Assembly: GCA_021372815.1 (NCBI GenBank)
Contig: JAJFTS010000237.1
Coordinates: forward strand, 1-48,661
Reading direction: 5' to 3'
DNA length: 48,661 nt
Origin: Deltaproteobacteria bacterium
Lineage (GTDB): Bacteria; Desulfobacterota; Syntrophia; Syntrophales; Smithellaceae
In this document: positions 1-8,992 of the stretch, in pieces
Position numbering within the stretch: the first letter of the stretch is position 1
Layout: every line of letters begins with the position of its first letter
Notes under the pieces: generated by a model
What the model was told of the DNA's origin: nothing
The model's database searches: none
The model's input: the letters and a program-made list of their open reading frames with translations, nothing else
Made by a program: the position numbers and the translations under genes

Positions 1-135
1 TTTGACGAACTTTTTCAATATCTGACAAAAAAGAAGATAAAACCGACTGTCACTCTGGAGGCTCATAATCAGGATAATCTCTGGAAGTCGCTGACTAATG
101 TCCGGAACATGGGACTCATTAATTTTTTAAAATAA
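1..135 (+). CDS. C-terminal fragment of an unidentified protein (possible TIM-barrel isomerase/epimerase)
   Basis: An open frame enters from the left edge and stops at a TAA at 133-135, leaving 44 residues that end in a hydrophilic helix (NVRNMGLINFLK). A strand-like TVTLEAH stretch near residues 17-23 resembles the last strand of xylose-isomerase-like TIM barrels, but this is a weak resemblance. The gene lies 31 bases upstream of the ABC permease on the same strand, so it could share its transcript. I cannot name the function. Confidence 0.5.
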   Translation, partial: FDELFQYLTKKKIKPTVTLEAHNQDNLWKSLTNVRNMGLINFLK

Positions 136-166
136 GTTGGATTGACGTTGTATTAAGGGAAATGCG

Positions 167-1141
167 GTGCTCAGATATATCGTAAAAAGAACTTTATTTA
201 TGATTCCGCTTTTGCTGGGAATCACGATCATTTGTTTTTTTGTCATGCACCTGGCGCCGGGTTCTCCCACGGATCTGCAGACGGAAATGAATCCGAAAGC
301 TTCTGCGGAGATGAAGGAGCGGCTCAGGACTTTATATGAGTTGGATAAACCGATTCATGTACAATACTGGTCGTGGCTCAAAAAAATCAGTCACGGAGAC
401 CTGGGAACATCTTTTTCCACCGACCATCGTCCTGTTGCCGCCAAGATTATGGAAAGGCTTCCCATCACGATTCTGATCAATCTTTTATCTCTTTTGATCA
501 TTGTTGCCGTGGCGGTGCCGATCGGCGTATTATCGGCGGTCCATAAAGATTCGCTCTTTGATAAGGTTACTGCCGTGCTGGTGTTTATCGGCTTTGCCGT
601 GCCTACTTTCTGGCTGGCTTTGCTTTTGATGATTTTTTTCGGCATTCATCTGGGCTGGCTGCCGATTTCGGGACTGCGATCGATGAATTATGAATATCTC
701 GGTGCCTCCGACCGATTAATTGATCTGGCGAAACATCTGATTTTACCGGTGTTTGTGTCCGCTTTCGGCGGACTGGCCGGGCTTTCGCGTTATATGAGGG
801 CGAATATGCTGGAAGTGATCCAGCAGGACTACATTATGACCGCCCGCGCCAAGGGGTTAAGCGAAAGGGATGTCATTTACAAGCACGCGCTGCGCAATGC
901 GCTTTTGCCGGCCATTACCATACTGGGGCTTTCCATTCCCGGCCTTATCGGCGGCAGCGTTATCTTCGAAACGATTTTTGCCATTCCCGGCATGGGGCAG
1001 CTTTTTTACATGTCGGTCATGGCCAGAGATTATCCGACCATCATGGGTATTTTGCTGATTGGCGCGATCCTGACGCTGGCGGGTAATTTGATTGCTGATG
1101 TGTCGTATGCATTGGCGGACCCGCGGATAAGAATATCTTGA
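167..1141 (+). CDS. ABC transporter permease, DppB/OppB family
   Basis: 324-residue inner-membrane permease of the peptide/nickel importer class, which pairs with a DppC-type partner to form the translocation pore. It opens with a hydrophobic helix (about residues 9-29) and the usual APGSP element, has about six membrane segments, and carries the EAA loop for ATPase contact around residues 224-250 ([11 protein letters not shown]...LRNALLPA). The start is GTG at 167 with an AAGGGA site 8 bases upstream; an ATG at 162 is in another frame. The DppC partner follows at 1282. No substrate-binding protein or ATPase is in the window, so the substrate (peptide, nickel or other) is unknown. The stop codon lies at the edge of an inverted-repeat element. 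Confidence 0.93.
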   Translation: MLRYIVKRTLFMIPLLLGITIICFFVMHLAPGSPTDLQTEMNPKASAEMKERLRTLYELDKPIHVQYWSWLKKISHGDLGTSFSTDHRPVAAKIMERLPITILINLLSLLIIVAVAVPIGVLSAVHKDSLFDKVTAVLVFIGFAVPTFWLALLLMIFFGIHLGWLPISGLRSMNYEYLGASDRLIDLAKHLILPVFVSAFGGLAGLSRYMRANMLEVIQQDYIMTARAKGLSERDVIYKHALRNALLPAITILGLSIPGLIGGSVIFETIFAIPGMGQLFYMSVMARDYPTIMGILLIGAILTLAGNLIADVSYALADPRIRIS

Positions 1142-1255
1142 TGGCTTAGTAAAAAGTCCATCTGCGGAGTTTACCCCGGCGAAGGCCGGGGGTACGATGG
1201 CGGCCTTCCCCGTGTCAAGCACGGGGCAAGCTTGTTACGGTGATAAAAGCCATCT
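1140..1255. repeat. MITE-like element with short terminal inverted repeats
   Basis: About 116 bp between the two permease genes. The left end GATGGCTTAGTAAAAAG and the right end, which reads GATGGCTTTTATCACCG on the other strand, share GATGGCTT as an inverted repeat. Inside are two hairpins, CCCCGGC-gaa-GCCGGGG near 1174-1190 and CCCCGTG-tcaa-CACGGGG near 1219-1236. The left end overlaps the stop codon (TGA, 1139-1141) of the upstream permease gene. No coding capacity. Whether it moves or serves as an intercistronic RNA structure is not decided by the sequence. Confidence 0.6.
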
Positions 1256-1281
1256 AAAATAGAAACAACAGGTTTTGATGT

Positions 1282-2109
1282 ATGAATTCATGGGAAACGT
1301 TGTATAAAAACAAATTGATGTTAACCGGCAGCGGAATTGTTTTACTGATTTTCATCATTTCCGTTCTGGCGCCGTGGCTGGCTCCTTACGATCCGGGACA
1401 GATCGATTTGAAAAATGTGCTGGCCTCTCCCTCAATGAAACATTTATTCGGCACGGATCCTCTGGGCAGGGATGTGCTTTCCCGGATGATCTGGGGTGCC
1501 AGAATTTCCTTGCTGGTCGGTTTTGTGGCTACTGGGATTGCCATTATTATCGGAGCAATTCTCGGAGCGGTATCGGGTTATTACGGCGGCTGGATTGATT
1601 CGGTTATCATGCGGTTTGTCGATATTATGCTGTGCTTTCCTACCTTTTTTTTGATTTTGGCGGTCATCGCCTTTCTGGAGCCTTCCATCTGGAATATCAT
1701 GATCATTATCGGACTGACCGGCTGGATGGGGGTGACCCGGCTGGTACGGGCTGATTTTATTTCACTCAGGGAAAGAGATTTTGTTCACGCCGCGAAAGCG
1801 ATAGGCGCCGGCGATCTGCGGATTATTTTTCTCCATATTCTTCCCAATTCCATGGCGTCAATTTTAGTGGCGGCGACACTGGGAATTGCCGGGGCGATAC
1901 TGACCGAATCGGCGTTGAGTTTTCTGGGCATCGGCGTTCAGCCGCCCACGCCCAGCTGGGGCAATATCCTGACCGCCGGCAAGGATAATATCGATATCGC
2001 CTGGTGGCTTTCCCTTTATCCGGGAGTAGCCATATTGATAACGGTTGTCGGCTATAATCTGCTGGGAGAGGGCATCAGAGATCTGCTTGATCCGCGGTTG
2101 AAAAAGTAG
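1282..2109 (+). CDS. ABC transporter permease, DppC/OppC family
   Basis: 275-residue partner permease. It has an N-terminal membrane segment (about residues 12-32), the family's FGTDPLGRDVLSRMIWGARISL block after the first periplasmic stretch, an EAA loop around residues 168-190 (AAKAIGAGDLRIIFLHILPNS), and the C-terminal DPRLK ending typical of DppC. The ribosome site is weak (AGG about 10 bases upstream), which fits an internal gene of an operon with the upstream DppB-like gene. Substrate unknown. The operon appears to end here, since no ATPase gene follows. Confidence 0.93.
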   Translation: MNSWETLYKNKLMLTGSGIVLLIFIISVLAPWLAPYDPGQIDLKNVLASPSMKHLFGTDPLGRDVLSRMIWGARISLLVGFVATGIAIIIGAILGAVSGYYGGWIDSVIMRFVDIMLCFPTFFLILAVIAFLEPSIWNIMIIIGLTGWMGVTRLVRADFISLRERDFVHAAKAIGAGDLRIIFLHILPNSMASILVAATLGIAGAILTESALSFLGIGVQPPTPSWGNILTAGKDNIDIAWWLSLYPGVAILITVVGYNLLGEGIRDLLDPRLKK

Positions 2110-2250
2110 CTGTTCCCGCCGGTTTGATTTTATTTTAAAAGTAAAAGTCTGATGACGGAATCAAGCTGTAAAAAATTGTTAACGCTTGATTAAATTATAA
2201 AAATATAATACGAATCCGCTTATTCATTTCAGGTAAGGAGAAGAAATAAT

Positions 2251-2418
2251 ATGTCAAAAAAAGTCAACGCTGAAACAATGAGCAACGATAAACGCATTCT
2301 TTCACGTAAACTTTCGCAGGGTGAGATTTCTGAAAAAGATTTACAGATTATTTTGAAAAAACTTCCCGATGTTGCTGAGAATGCCGAGGAAGTAACTCTG
2401 GAAGAAAAAGAAAAATAG
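2251..2418 (+). CDS. Small conserved-looking hypothetical protein, 55 residues
   Basis: A short ATG frame with a strong AAGGAG site 10 bases upstream (2235-2240), ending 5 bases before tatD. The product is hydrophilic and charged: residues 1-20 are basic (MSKKVNAE... KRILSRKLS) and the C-terminus is acidic (ENAEEVTLEEKEK). The middle, GEISEKDLQIILKKLPDVAENAEE, looks like one or two helices. There is no signal peptide or membrane segment. The tight spacing and good ribosome site suggest it is translated and co-transcribed with tatD. Function unknown. Confidence 0.7.
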   Translation: MSKKVNAETMSNDKRILSRKLSQGEISEKDLQIILKKLPDVAENAEEVTLEEKEK

Positions 2419-2423
2419 TCTTT

Positions 2424-3197
2424 ATGCTAATCGATTCCCATGCCCATCTGGAGATGAAAGAGTTCGATTCCGACCGCGAAGAAGTTATCAGACGCGCCGG
2501 AAGTGAGGGAATCGATTTTATTGTCACCGTCGGAACAAATCTTAAACTGAGCCTCAAAGCCGTAACCCTTGCTGAACAATATGAAAACATATACGCGACA
2601 GTGGGCATCCATCCCCATGATGTGGCGAAAACGGATAACAAAACATTGGACGCTCTCAAAGAGCTTGTTCAGACACGCAAAAAAATCGTGGCCTATGGCG
2701 AAATCGGCCTGGATTATTTCCGCAATATCTCTTCTCAGGAAAAGCAACTGGAGTCTTTCGGTATGCAGCTGGAATTAGCAAAGGAGCTTAATCTGCCGGT
2801 TGTCATCCATGATCGTGAAGCTCATCAGCAGTCTCTGGAAACGGTTAAAGCTTCGGGTGTGCGACGCGGCGTGTTCCACTGTTTTTCCGGTGATTATGAA
2901 ATGGCTAAAAAATGTCTGGATCTCGGGTTTTACATCTCCATTCCCGGTGTCGTAACATTCAACAAATCCCAAACCATTCAGGATGTCGCCGAACGCGTTC
3001 CCCTTTCTTTTTTATTGCTGGAAACGGATGCTCCTTATCTTACGCCGGTTCCGCACCGCGGCAAAAGAAACGAACCTTCTTTTATCGTCCATACGGCGAA
3101 AAAAGTCGCTCAAATAAGAAAAATTTCCTGGGAAGAAGTGGCGCGAGAAACATCCATGAACGCCATGAGTCTTTTTGGCATTAAATCTTCTTCCTGA
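2424..3197 (+). CDS. tatD: TatD family metal-dependent hydrolase (3'-5' DNase)
   Basis: 257-residue amidohydrolase-fold protein, normal family length. Metal ligands are visible in order: HAH (His6, His8), the Glu of YGEIGLD, the His of VIHDREA, the HCFSG histidine, and the Asp of ETDAPYL. TatD proteins (e.g. YcfH/TatD) act as cytosolic metal-dependent nucleases in DNA repair or as D-aminoacyl-tRNA deacylases; the sequence does not separate these. The ribosome site is poor and the gene starts 5 bases after the 55-residue ORF, suggesting translational coupling. queC follows 33 bases downstream on the same strand. Confidence 0.92.
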   Translation: MLIDSHAHLEMKEFDSDREEVIRRAGSEGIDFIVTVGTNLKLSLKAVTLAEQYENIYATVGIHPHDVAKTDNKTLDALKELVQTRKKIVAYGEIGLDYFRNISSQEKQLESFGMQLELAKELNLPVVIHDREAHQQSLETVKASGVRRGVFHCFSGDYEMAKKCLDLGFYISIPGVVTFNKSQTIQDVAERVPLSFLLLETDAPYLTPVPHRGKRNEPSFIVHTAKKVAQIRKISWEEVARETSMNAMSLFGIKSSS

Positions 3198-3230
3198 TCC
3201 GGTTAATAAAATTTTATTTCGAGTATCAAG

Positions 3231-3929
3231 ATGACAAACAATAATAGGAAAGCCGTTGTCCTGTTGAGCGGCGGGATTGATTCCGCCACGACGCTGGCTG
3301 TGGCTAAAGATCTGGGATTTGAAATTTACGCGTTGAGCTTTCGCTACGGTCAGCGGCATGCCGTGGAACTGAAAGCCGCAAAACGTATCGCCAAAAAAAA
3401 TAAAGTAGTCCGGCATCTGATTCTGGATGTTGATTTGCGGAAAATCGGCGGTTCCGCGTTAACCGCGGATATTAAGGTGCCCAAGAACAGAAGCATGGAA
3501 GAATTGACAAAGAATATTCCAGTGACTTATGTGCCGGCACGCAATACAATATTTCTTTCTTATGCGCTGGCCTGGGCGGAAGTGATGGGAGCGAATGATA
3601 TTTTTATCGGAGTGAATGTCCTGGATTACAGCGGTTATCCGGACTGTCGTCCCGAATACATTGCCGCTTACGAAAAAATGGCTAATCTGGCAACGAAGGC
3701 CGGGGTTGAAGGCAAACAGAAACTGAAGATTCATACCCCGCTGATCGAGATGAGCAAAGCACAGATTATTCAAAAAGGCATGAGACTGGGTGTGGATTAC
3801 AGTCTTACCCACAGCTGTTATGATCCTTCGGATGTCGGGGAAGCCTGCGGCAAGTGTGATTCCTGTCTTTTACGCTTGAAAGGATTCCAGGAGGCGGGAT
3901 TAAAAGACCCTGTGAAATATAAAGGATAA
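3231..3929 (+). CDS. queC: 7-cyano-7-deazaguanine (preQ0) synthase QueC
   Basis: 232-residue ATP-dependent ligase that converts 7-carboxy-7-deazaguanine plus ammonia to preQ0, a queuosine precursor. The N-terminus has the PP-loop SGGIDSAT (residues 13-20), and the C-terminus has the zinc site Cys196, Cys206, Cys209, Cys212 ([18 protein letters not shown]). Length matches the family. It is the first gene of queC-queE-queD, with queE starting 10 bases downstream. queF and tgt are not in the window. Confidence 0.97.
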   Translation: MTNNNRKAVVLLSGGIDSATTLAVAKDLGFEIYALSFRYGQRHAVELKAAKRIAKKNKVVRHLILDVDLRKIGGSALTADIKVPKNRSMEELTKNIPVTYVPARNTIFLSYALAWAEVMGANDIFIGVNVLDYSGYPDCRPEYIAAYEKMANLATKAGVEGKQKLKIHTPLIEMSKAQIIQKGMRLGVDYSLTHSCYDPSDVGEACGKCDSCLLRLKGFQEAGLKDPVKYKG

Positions 3930-3939
3930 AGGTATTTTT

Positions 3940-4575
3940 TTGAGCTATTTCATCAAGGAAATATTTTACTCCCTTCAGGGAGAAGGATTTTATGCCGGCC
4001 GGCCGGCGGTGTTTTGCCGCTTTGCCGGATGCAATTTGTGGTCGGGAAAAGAAGTCGATCGCAAAAGCGCCGTCTGTAAATTCTGCGATACGGATTTTGT
4101 CGGCTGCGACGGACCGGAAGGCGGGCAATTCCAAACTGCGATAGAGTTAGCGGAAAAAATTAAAAAATTATGGCCGGGAGAAAAATCATCCCGACCTTTT
4201 GTTGTCTGCACGGGCGGAGAACCCCTGCTGCAGCTGGATGCCGGGCTGCTTTCGGCTCTGCACGACAAGGGCTTTGAAGTAGCCGTGGAAACCAACGGCA
4301 CCATCCTGCCTCCGGAAGGTATCGATTGGGTTTGCGTCAGTCCCAAAGCAGGCGCTCAATTACTGCTGCAATCTGGTCAGGAATTGAAGCTTATTTTCCC
4401 TCAAAAAGGAGCCGAACCGGAAAAATATGCGATGCTGAACTTTCAGCATTTTTTTCTGCAGCCGATGGATTCACCCGATCTGGAAATGAATACGCGCCGG
4501 ACACTGGAATATGTTTTATCTCATCCGCAGTGGCGGTTGAGTCTGCAGCTCCATAAAATTCTCGGTATGAAGTAG
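3940..4575 (+). CDS. queE: 7-carboxy-7-deazaguanine synthase QueE (radical SAM)
   Basis: 211-residue radical SAM enzyme that ring-contracts 6-carboxytetrahydropterin to 7-carboxy-7-deazaguanine. Its cluster motif is the extended CX14CX2C type, Cys31-Cys46-Cys49 (AGCNLW...AVCKFCDTDF), as in the well-studied Burkholderia QueE. The substrate-site opening SLQGEG is at residues 11-16, and the SAM GGE motif (TGGEPLL) follows. Start is TTG at 3940, with AAAGG at 3928-3932 about 8 bases upstream; no ATG suits the family N-terminus. The gene sits between queC and queD. Confidence 0.96.
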   Translation: MSYFIKEIFYSLQGEGFYAGRPAVFCRFAGCNLWSGKEVDRKSAVCKFCDTDFVGCDGPEGGQFQTAIELAEKIKKLWPGEKSSRPFVVCTGGEPLLQLDAGLLSALHDKGFEVAVETNGTILPPEGIDWVCVSPKAGAQLLLQSGQELKLIFPQKGAEPEKYAMLNFQHFFLQPMDSPDLEMNTRRTLEYVLSHPQWRLSLQLHKILGMK

Positions 4576-4585
4576 GTAAATGTAA

Positions 4586-4945
4586 ATGGAAATTTTCAAA
4601 ATATTTAAATTTGACGCTGCTCACCGGCTGCCCCGTGTTGATGCGGGACACAGGTGTTCGGAAATTCACGGCCATTGTTTTCGTGTGGAAATCCATATTG
4701 CGGGAGAAATCGATCCGCATTACGGCTGGATCATCGATTTTGCCGATATCGATAAAGCTTTCGGTCCTCTGCTCGATCAACTGGACCATAAATATCTCAA
4801 TGACATCGAAGGGCTTTCTAATCCCACATCGGAAAATATCGCCCGATGGATCTGGGAGCGTCTCTATATTGTATTACCTCAATTAAGCAAGATTGTTGTG
4901 CAGGAAGATCCGGAATCCGGCTGCGTGTATCGGGGAGGGGAATAA
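4586..4945 (+). CDS. queD: 6-carboxy-5,6,7,8-tetrahydropterin synthase QueD
   Basis: 119-residue 6-pyruvoyl-tetrahydropterin-synthase fold enzyme making 6-carboxytetrahydropterin from dihydroneopterin triphosphate, the first step of the preQ0 branch. Zinc ligands His13, His28 and His30 (FDAAH, EIHGH) and the catalytic Cys24 (HRCSE) are present. DHKYLND and the C-terminal E of VQEDPESG match the family. It follows queE by 10 bases, completing a queCED set. Its last codons contain a strong GGGGAGGGG ribosome site (4932-4940) that appears to serve the next gene. Confidence 0.96.
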   Translation: MEIFKIFKFDAAHRLPRVDAGHRCSEIHGHCFRVEIHIAGEIDPHYGWIIDFADIDKAFGPLLDQLDHKYLNDIEGLSNPTSENIARWIWERLYIVLPQLSKIVVQEDPESGCVYRGGE

Positions 4946-6773
4946 TACGCTAAAAAGTTTTGATATTGATAAAAAACATAACCTTTTATTCATTCTTGCC
5001 ATATTAGCGGCGGGCGTTATCGTTTATGCAAATTCTTTTGACTGTTCTTTTCATTTCGACGACAGGAATATTTTAAACAGCAGTATTGCCAAAAGTTCGA
5101 CGACCATCCATGACTGGATTCGTCTTTTCCCCACACGCCCGCTGGGGATGCTGACCTTCGCCGCCAATTACAACATTCATCAGCTCGACGTCCGGGGGTA
5201 TCATCTGGTCAATTTGACGATCCACCTGATCAATGCTCTCCTGGTCTGGTGGCTGACCTGGATTACATTATCCGGTCCGGTCATGAAGGAAGCTCCCATC
5301 AGCAGAAATAAAAGTGCAGTCTCTTTTCTGACCGGCCTGCTGTTTGTCACTCATCCGCTGGCCACACAGTCGGTGACGTACATTGTCCAGCGGTTCTCAT
5401 CGCTGGCAACATTATTTTATCTTTTAGCGCTGATTCTGTTTATCAAGGGCAGATTACAGAAAAATAAAAAAACAGCCCTGCTGTTATTCGCCGCTTCCAT
5501 TTTTTCGGGAGTCTGCGGGATATTGACCAAGGAAATCGTTTTTACCCTGCCTTTTGCGATTGTTCTTTATGATTACTGTTTTATCAGAACTTCATCTTGG
5601 AAACCCGGATTAAAAGATAAAAGCATCATGGTTTCTTTTATCCTCCTGGCCGTATTCACATTATTTCTTCTGAAATACTATTCTTTGAATGTCTTTAATA
5701 CCATTCAGCCGGATCAGGGCTATGCCCATTCCATATCGATGAAGGAATATTTTCTAACCCAGTTCCGGGTAATTCTGACATACATCCGGCTCTTCTTTCT
5801 GCCGTTTAATCAGAATCTGGATTATGATTATCCTTTGTCGACAAGTATTCTGGAGATGGGAACTTTCCTCAGTTTTATGGCTTTGTCCGGAATTGTGCTG
5901 GCGGGTGTCTTACTGTTTAAGAAATACCGGCTGATTGCTTTCGGGATTTTCTGGTTTTTTCTGACCATATCTGTAGAATCCAGCATCATTCCGGTTTCCC
6001 AGAACGTTATTTTCGAGCACCGCACCTATCTGCCGGCATTCGGTTTTTTTATCGCTTTTACCGGCTCTTTCTTTTATTTTTTCAGTCCAAAGCATCTTAA
6101 AATCGCCGTGATTATTCTTCTCGCGATTGCCGCGGTCAACGCCGGTCTTACTTATCAGCGCAACAAGATATGGAAAAACGAATACACGCTATGGAATGAC
6201 TGTTTGAAAAAATCACCGGATAAGGCCAGAGTGAATAACGAAAGAGGCGCGGCGTTGGCGGAACGGGGATTTTATGAACAGGCGCTCGAGGATTTCGATA
6301 AGGCGATTCGCCTTAATACTAATTTTGATAAGGCCTATTACAACCGGGGAACAATTTACGGTAAATTAGGCTGGTATGAAAAAACCATAGAAGATTGCAG
6401 TGCCGCTATTCGATTAAAACCCGATTATGCGGAAGCTTACAATAACCGGGGCAATGCATATGCCGGACTGGGGCAGTACCGGTTGGCCATCGAAAATTAC
6501 AGCGAAGTCCTTCGCCTGATGCCGGATTATTTTCCGGCTTATGTAAACAGGGGGGATGTCTATGCCAGAATTTTTCAGTATCAGAAAGCCATGGAAGATT
6601 ATAACCAGGCTATTAACATGAACCCGGGTTATCCGCGCGCTTACACCGGCAGGGCTGATCTTCATCTGAAACGGGGCAGTGAAAGTGATGCTTGTCGTGA
6701 CTTATTCAAGGCTTGCGAACTGGGGAATTGCAGAGCTCTGGAGCTTGCCAACACCAGGGGATACTGCCGCTGA
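4893..6773 (+). CDS. Polytopic membrane protein with C-terminal TPR repeats (TMTC / GT-C-like)
   Basis: Open frame of 626 residues from the first TTG at 4893. About ten hydrophobic segments span residues 30-420, followed by four or five TPR repeats (about 440-600) with the A-x-Y-N-R-G signature (ARVNNERGAAL, KAYYNRGTIY, EAYNNRGNAY, PAYVNRGDVY). The first outer loop carries FHFDDRNIL, like the acidic pair of GT-C glycosyltransferases and TMTC proteins, so transfer of a lipid-linked sugar to protein is possible but unproven. No ATG, GTG or TTG lies in frame between 4896 and about 5148. TTG 4893/4896 would overlap queD by about 50 bases, whereas GGAGG at 4934-4938 sits 8 bases before an in-frame ACG (4947). 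True start is probably near 4947. Confidence 0.85.
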   Translation: MLCRKIRNPAACIGEGNNTLKSFDIDKKHNLLFILAILAAGVIVYANSFDCSFHFDDRNILNSSIAKSSTTIHDWIRLFPTRPLGMLTFAANYNIHQLDVRGYHLVNLTIHLINALLVWWLTWITLSGPVMKEAPISRNKSAVSFLTGLLFVTHPLATQSVTYIVQRFSSLATLFYLLALILFIKGRLQKNKKTALLLFAASIFSGVCGILTKEIVFTLPFAIVLYDYCFIRTSSWKPGLKDKSIMVSFILLAVFTLFLLKYYSLNVFNTIQPDQGYAHSISMKEYFLTQFRVILTYIRLFFLPFNQNLDYDYPLSTSILEMGTFLSFMALSGIVLAGVLLFKKYRLIAFGIFWFFLTISVESSIIPVSQNVIFEHRTYLPAFGFFIAFTGSFFYFFSPKHLKIAVIILLAIAAVNAGLTYQRNKIWKNEYTLWNDCLKKSPDKARVNNERGAALAERGFYEQALEDFDKAIRLNTNFDKAYYNRGTIYGKLGWYEKTIEDCSAAIRLKPDYAEAYNNRGNAYAGLGQYRLAIENYSEVLRLMPDYFPAYVNRGDVYARIFQYQKAMEDYNQAINMNPGYPRAYTGRADLHLKRGSESDACRDLFKACELGNCRALELANTRGYCR

Positions 6774-6947
6774 TCAATATTAATCGGCGACTGGTGGCCC
6801 GGGGTCCTGTGAACTTTAACGAAAAATTAGAAAAAGTGGTATTCCTATTGGAAAATCGCTGTCTTTTGAATTTTCAACCCGGTTTTTTAGTTGAAAAAAA
6901 ATGTCTTCAATGATAGTTGCTCATACAGATAAAATGCGTTGAAGACC

Positions 6948-7349
6948 ATGGATCAGAAGACCGTACAGAAGATAAAAAGCGACCAGCAGGATAGTGTGCT
7001 GGAGGAGTTATTGCGGGAAAAAGCCGCGGTACTGACTCGTGCAAGCTGGGCGGTGGAAGAAGTATTGGAGAAGATGAAACGCATCGAAGGTGAAATAGAA
7101 ATAATAACCTCACTGATTAATTCTCTGGACAACGAAGAAGATCATTTAGTGTCATTGCGTCAGAAAAAAAAGCTCTGCGAAGAAATAAACTGTAAGATAG
7201 AGACATTCAATTCCATTCGCCGGAAAGCCGAGCTTCAATATTACTATTTGATTGTCACGAGAGAAGCGCTCGGCCTGAGGCGCCACGAGATGGTTCAAAA
7301 AATATACCGCGTTCCGGAAAAGAAAAAAAAGATGCAGGTAGGTTTTTGA
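6948..7349 (+). CDS. Hypothetical coiled-coil protein upstream of pcm
   Basis: 133 residues from ATG 6948 (a TTG at 6939 would add three). The protein is soluble, highly charged and almost entirely helical: heptad-like leucine/isoleucine spacing across about residues 10-95 ([32 protein letters not shown]) suggests a coiled coil. The tail is very basic ([10 protein letters not shown]). Its stop overlaps the pcm start as TGATG, so the two are translationally coupled. I recognise no family. Confidence 0.75.
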   Translation: MDQKTVQKIKSDQQDSVLEELLREKAAVLTRASWAVEEVLEKMKRIEGEIEIITSLINSLDNEEDHLVSLRQKKKLCEEINCKIETFNSIRRKAELQYYYLIVTREALGLRRHEMVQKIYRVPEKKKKMQVGF

Positions 7350-8002
7350 TGGATAGATTCAAAAAACCGCGAATGCGGATGGTGGAAACACAGATAAAAG
7401 CGCGCGGTGTAAACGATGCCCGCGTATTGAGGGCTATGAATGCTGTTCCGCGGCACCTTTTCGTCGACGAAGGATTAATCGAACAGGCATACAGTGACAG
7501 TCCCCTGCCCATTGGCGAACACCAGACCATCTCTCAGCCTTATATCGTTGCTCTCATGTCGGAATCTCTGGAGTTAAAGGGAAGGGAAAGGGTCCTGGAA
7601 ATCGGCACCGGCTCCGGTTATCAGACGGCGATTCTGGCTTGTCTGGCGGATCGGGTTTTTTCCATTGAACGTATTGCTTCGTTGGCGACAAACGCACGCA
7701 GGATTCTCGATAAACTGAATTTCTACAATGTCGCCATCCGGGTCGGTGACGGCTCCTACGGCTGGCGGGAAGAAGCTCCTTTTGATGCAATTATCACAAC
7801 AGCTGCGGCTCCGGAAATTCCTCATTACCTGGTTGAACAACTGGCCGTCGGCGGAAGAATGGTTGTTCCTGTCGGCGGACGCGATGTGCAAACTCTGTAT
7901 AAACTTACCCGTTCCGTGGAAAATCCCGAGGAGATTATCACGGAGGATTTGGGCGGGTGCCGCTTTGTCAGCCTGATCGGTGAGAGCGGATGGAAAAAAT
8001 AA
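7349..8002 (+). CDS. pcm: Protein-L-isoaspartate O-methyltransferase
   Basis: 217-residue SAM-dependent methyltransferase that repairs isoaspartyl residues in aged proteins. SAM motif I is [14 protein letters not shown] (about residues 82-95), followed by motif II/III elements ([22 protein letters not shown]). The N-terminal block [15 protein letters not shown] and the [14 protein letters not shown] substrate region are standard for Pcm. ATG 7349 overlaps the upstream TGA and has GCAGGTAGG 6 bases upstream, so I prefer it over TTG 7346. The downstream nlpD-like gene overlaps its end by 13 bases; the pcm-nlpD adjacency is conserved in proteobacteria. Confidence 0.96.
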   Translation: MDRFKKPRMRMVETQIKARGVNDARVLRAMNAVPRHLFVDEGLIEQAYSDSPLPIGEHQTISQPYIVALMSESLELKGRERVLEIGTGSGYQTAILACLADRVFSIERIASLATNARRILDKLNFYNVAIRVGDGSYGWREEAPFDAIITTAAAPEIPHYLVEQLAVGGRMVVPVGGRDVQTLYKLTRSVENPEEIITEDLGGCRFVSLIGESGWKK

Positions 8003-8928
8003 ATCCTCGTTCGGCGTTGATTTTTTTTGCCCTGCTGACGCTGTTTTTGTGTTTTGTTTGTTTTCAACCTCAGGCTCAAAGCCATACGGCGGGCGTGTAT
8101 CATCTGGTCAAAGAGAACGAAACGGTTCAGATGATTGCCAGGGCTTACGGAGTTCCTTTGCAGCAACTAATCAAAGCGAATAATATAGCCGATGTTGACC
8201 ATGTGAAAGAGGGCTATGTTATGTTTATTCCCTCCGCCACCCGGGTAATCGATAATATTGTGCCTGGTGCAAAAATTAAAGACGCAAATGCCAAATTAAG
8301 AGTTAAAAACCGCAGTGCCGCCAGTACCAAAAATAAAGATACAAAAGAGGAGACGCCTGCTTCAGGAAAATCTATGGCGGCGCAGAAGGAGGAAACCATA
8401 ACGACAGTTGCGGAACCGTCTTCTGAAAAGCAACGGTCAAAAAGCGCCGCTTATCATGAACCGGAGATGAAAACCGTTCGCGATGAAAAATCATCTGATA
8501 AAAAAAATACGATTCAAATCAGTGAGCCGATGCCTGAGAAAAAAATGCAGGCGGGAAATAACCGATTTATCTGGCCGGTGCGAGGTGAAGTAAAGGATCA
8601 TTTCGGCGTACAACCCAATAAAACTTTCCATAACTGGATTAAAATAATTTCTTCCGTCGGCGCCAAGGTCAAGGCCGCGGAATCCGGCACGGTTATTTTT
8701 TCTTCCAAATTAAAAAATTACGGGGAGACGATTATTGTCAGGCATAAAGACAATTTTGCAACAGTGTATACCCACCTGAAGAAAAGATATGTCAAAATAG
8801 ATAAAAATGTCAGAAAAGGAGAAACGATAGCCGTATTGGGAGAAACAGATGACGCCGGCGAAGCATATATTAATTTTGAAATTCGCGTGAAGGGGAAAGC
8901 GCATAATCCGCTGCTTTTTCTGCCGTGA
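7990..8928 (+). CDS. nlpD: NlpD-like LysM and degenerate LytM (M23) envelope protein
   Basis: 312 residues. An N-terminal hydrophobic segment (about 10-30) exports it. A LysM domain follows at about 36-79 ([21 protein letters not shown]...) and binds peptidoglycan. A long low-complexity charged linker (about 90-185) leads to an M23/LytM domain (about 190-312). The zinc site is incomplete: the usual HxGxD reads HNWIK, and the HxH before the last strand reads YINFEIR, while the YTHL histidine remains. It is therefore probably not a peptidase but an amidase activator like E. coli NlpD/EnvC, acting in daughter-cell separation. It overlaps pcm by 13 bases. No rpoS follows. Confidence 0.88.
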   Translation: MEKINPRSALIFFALLTLFLCFVCFQPQAQSHTAGVYHLVKENETVQMIARAYGVPLQQLIKANNIADVDHVKEGYVMFIPSATRVIDNIVPGAKIKDANAKLRVKNRSAASTKNKDTKEETPASGKSMAAQKEETITTVAEPSSEKQRSKSAAYHEPEMKTVRDEKSSDKKNTIQISEPMPEKKMQAGNNRFIWPVRGEVKDHFGVQPNKTFHNWIKIISSVGAKVKAAESGTVIFSSKLKNYGETIIVRHKDNFATVYTHLKKRYVKIDKNVRKGETIAVLGETDDAGEAYINFEIRVKGKAHNPLLFLP

Positions 8929-8992
8929 CCACCTCCTGTTGCCATTCAAAAAATCATTACTATATTAGTAAAAAGTATCGGAAGAGGTTTAA

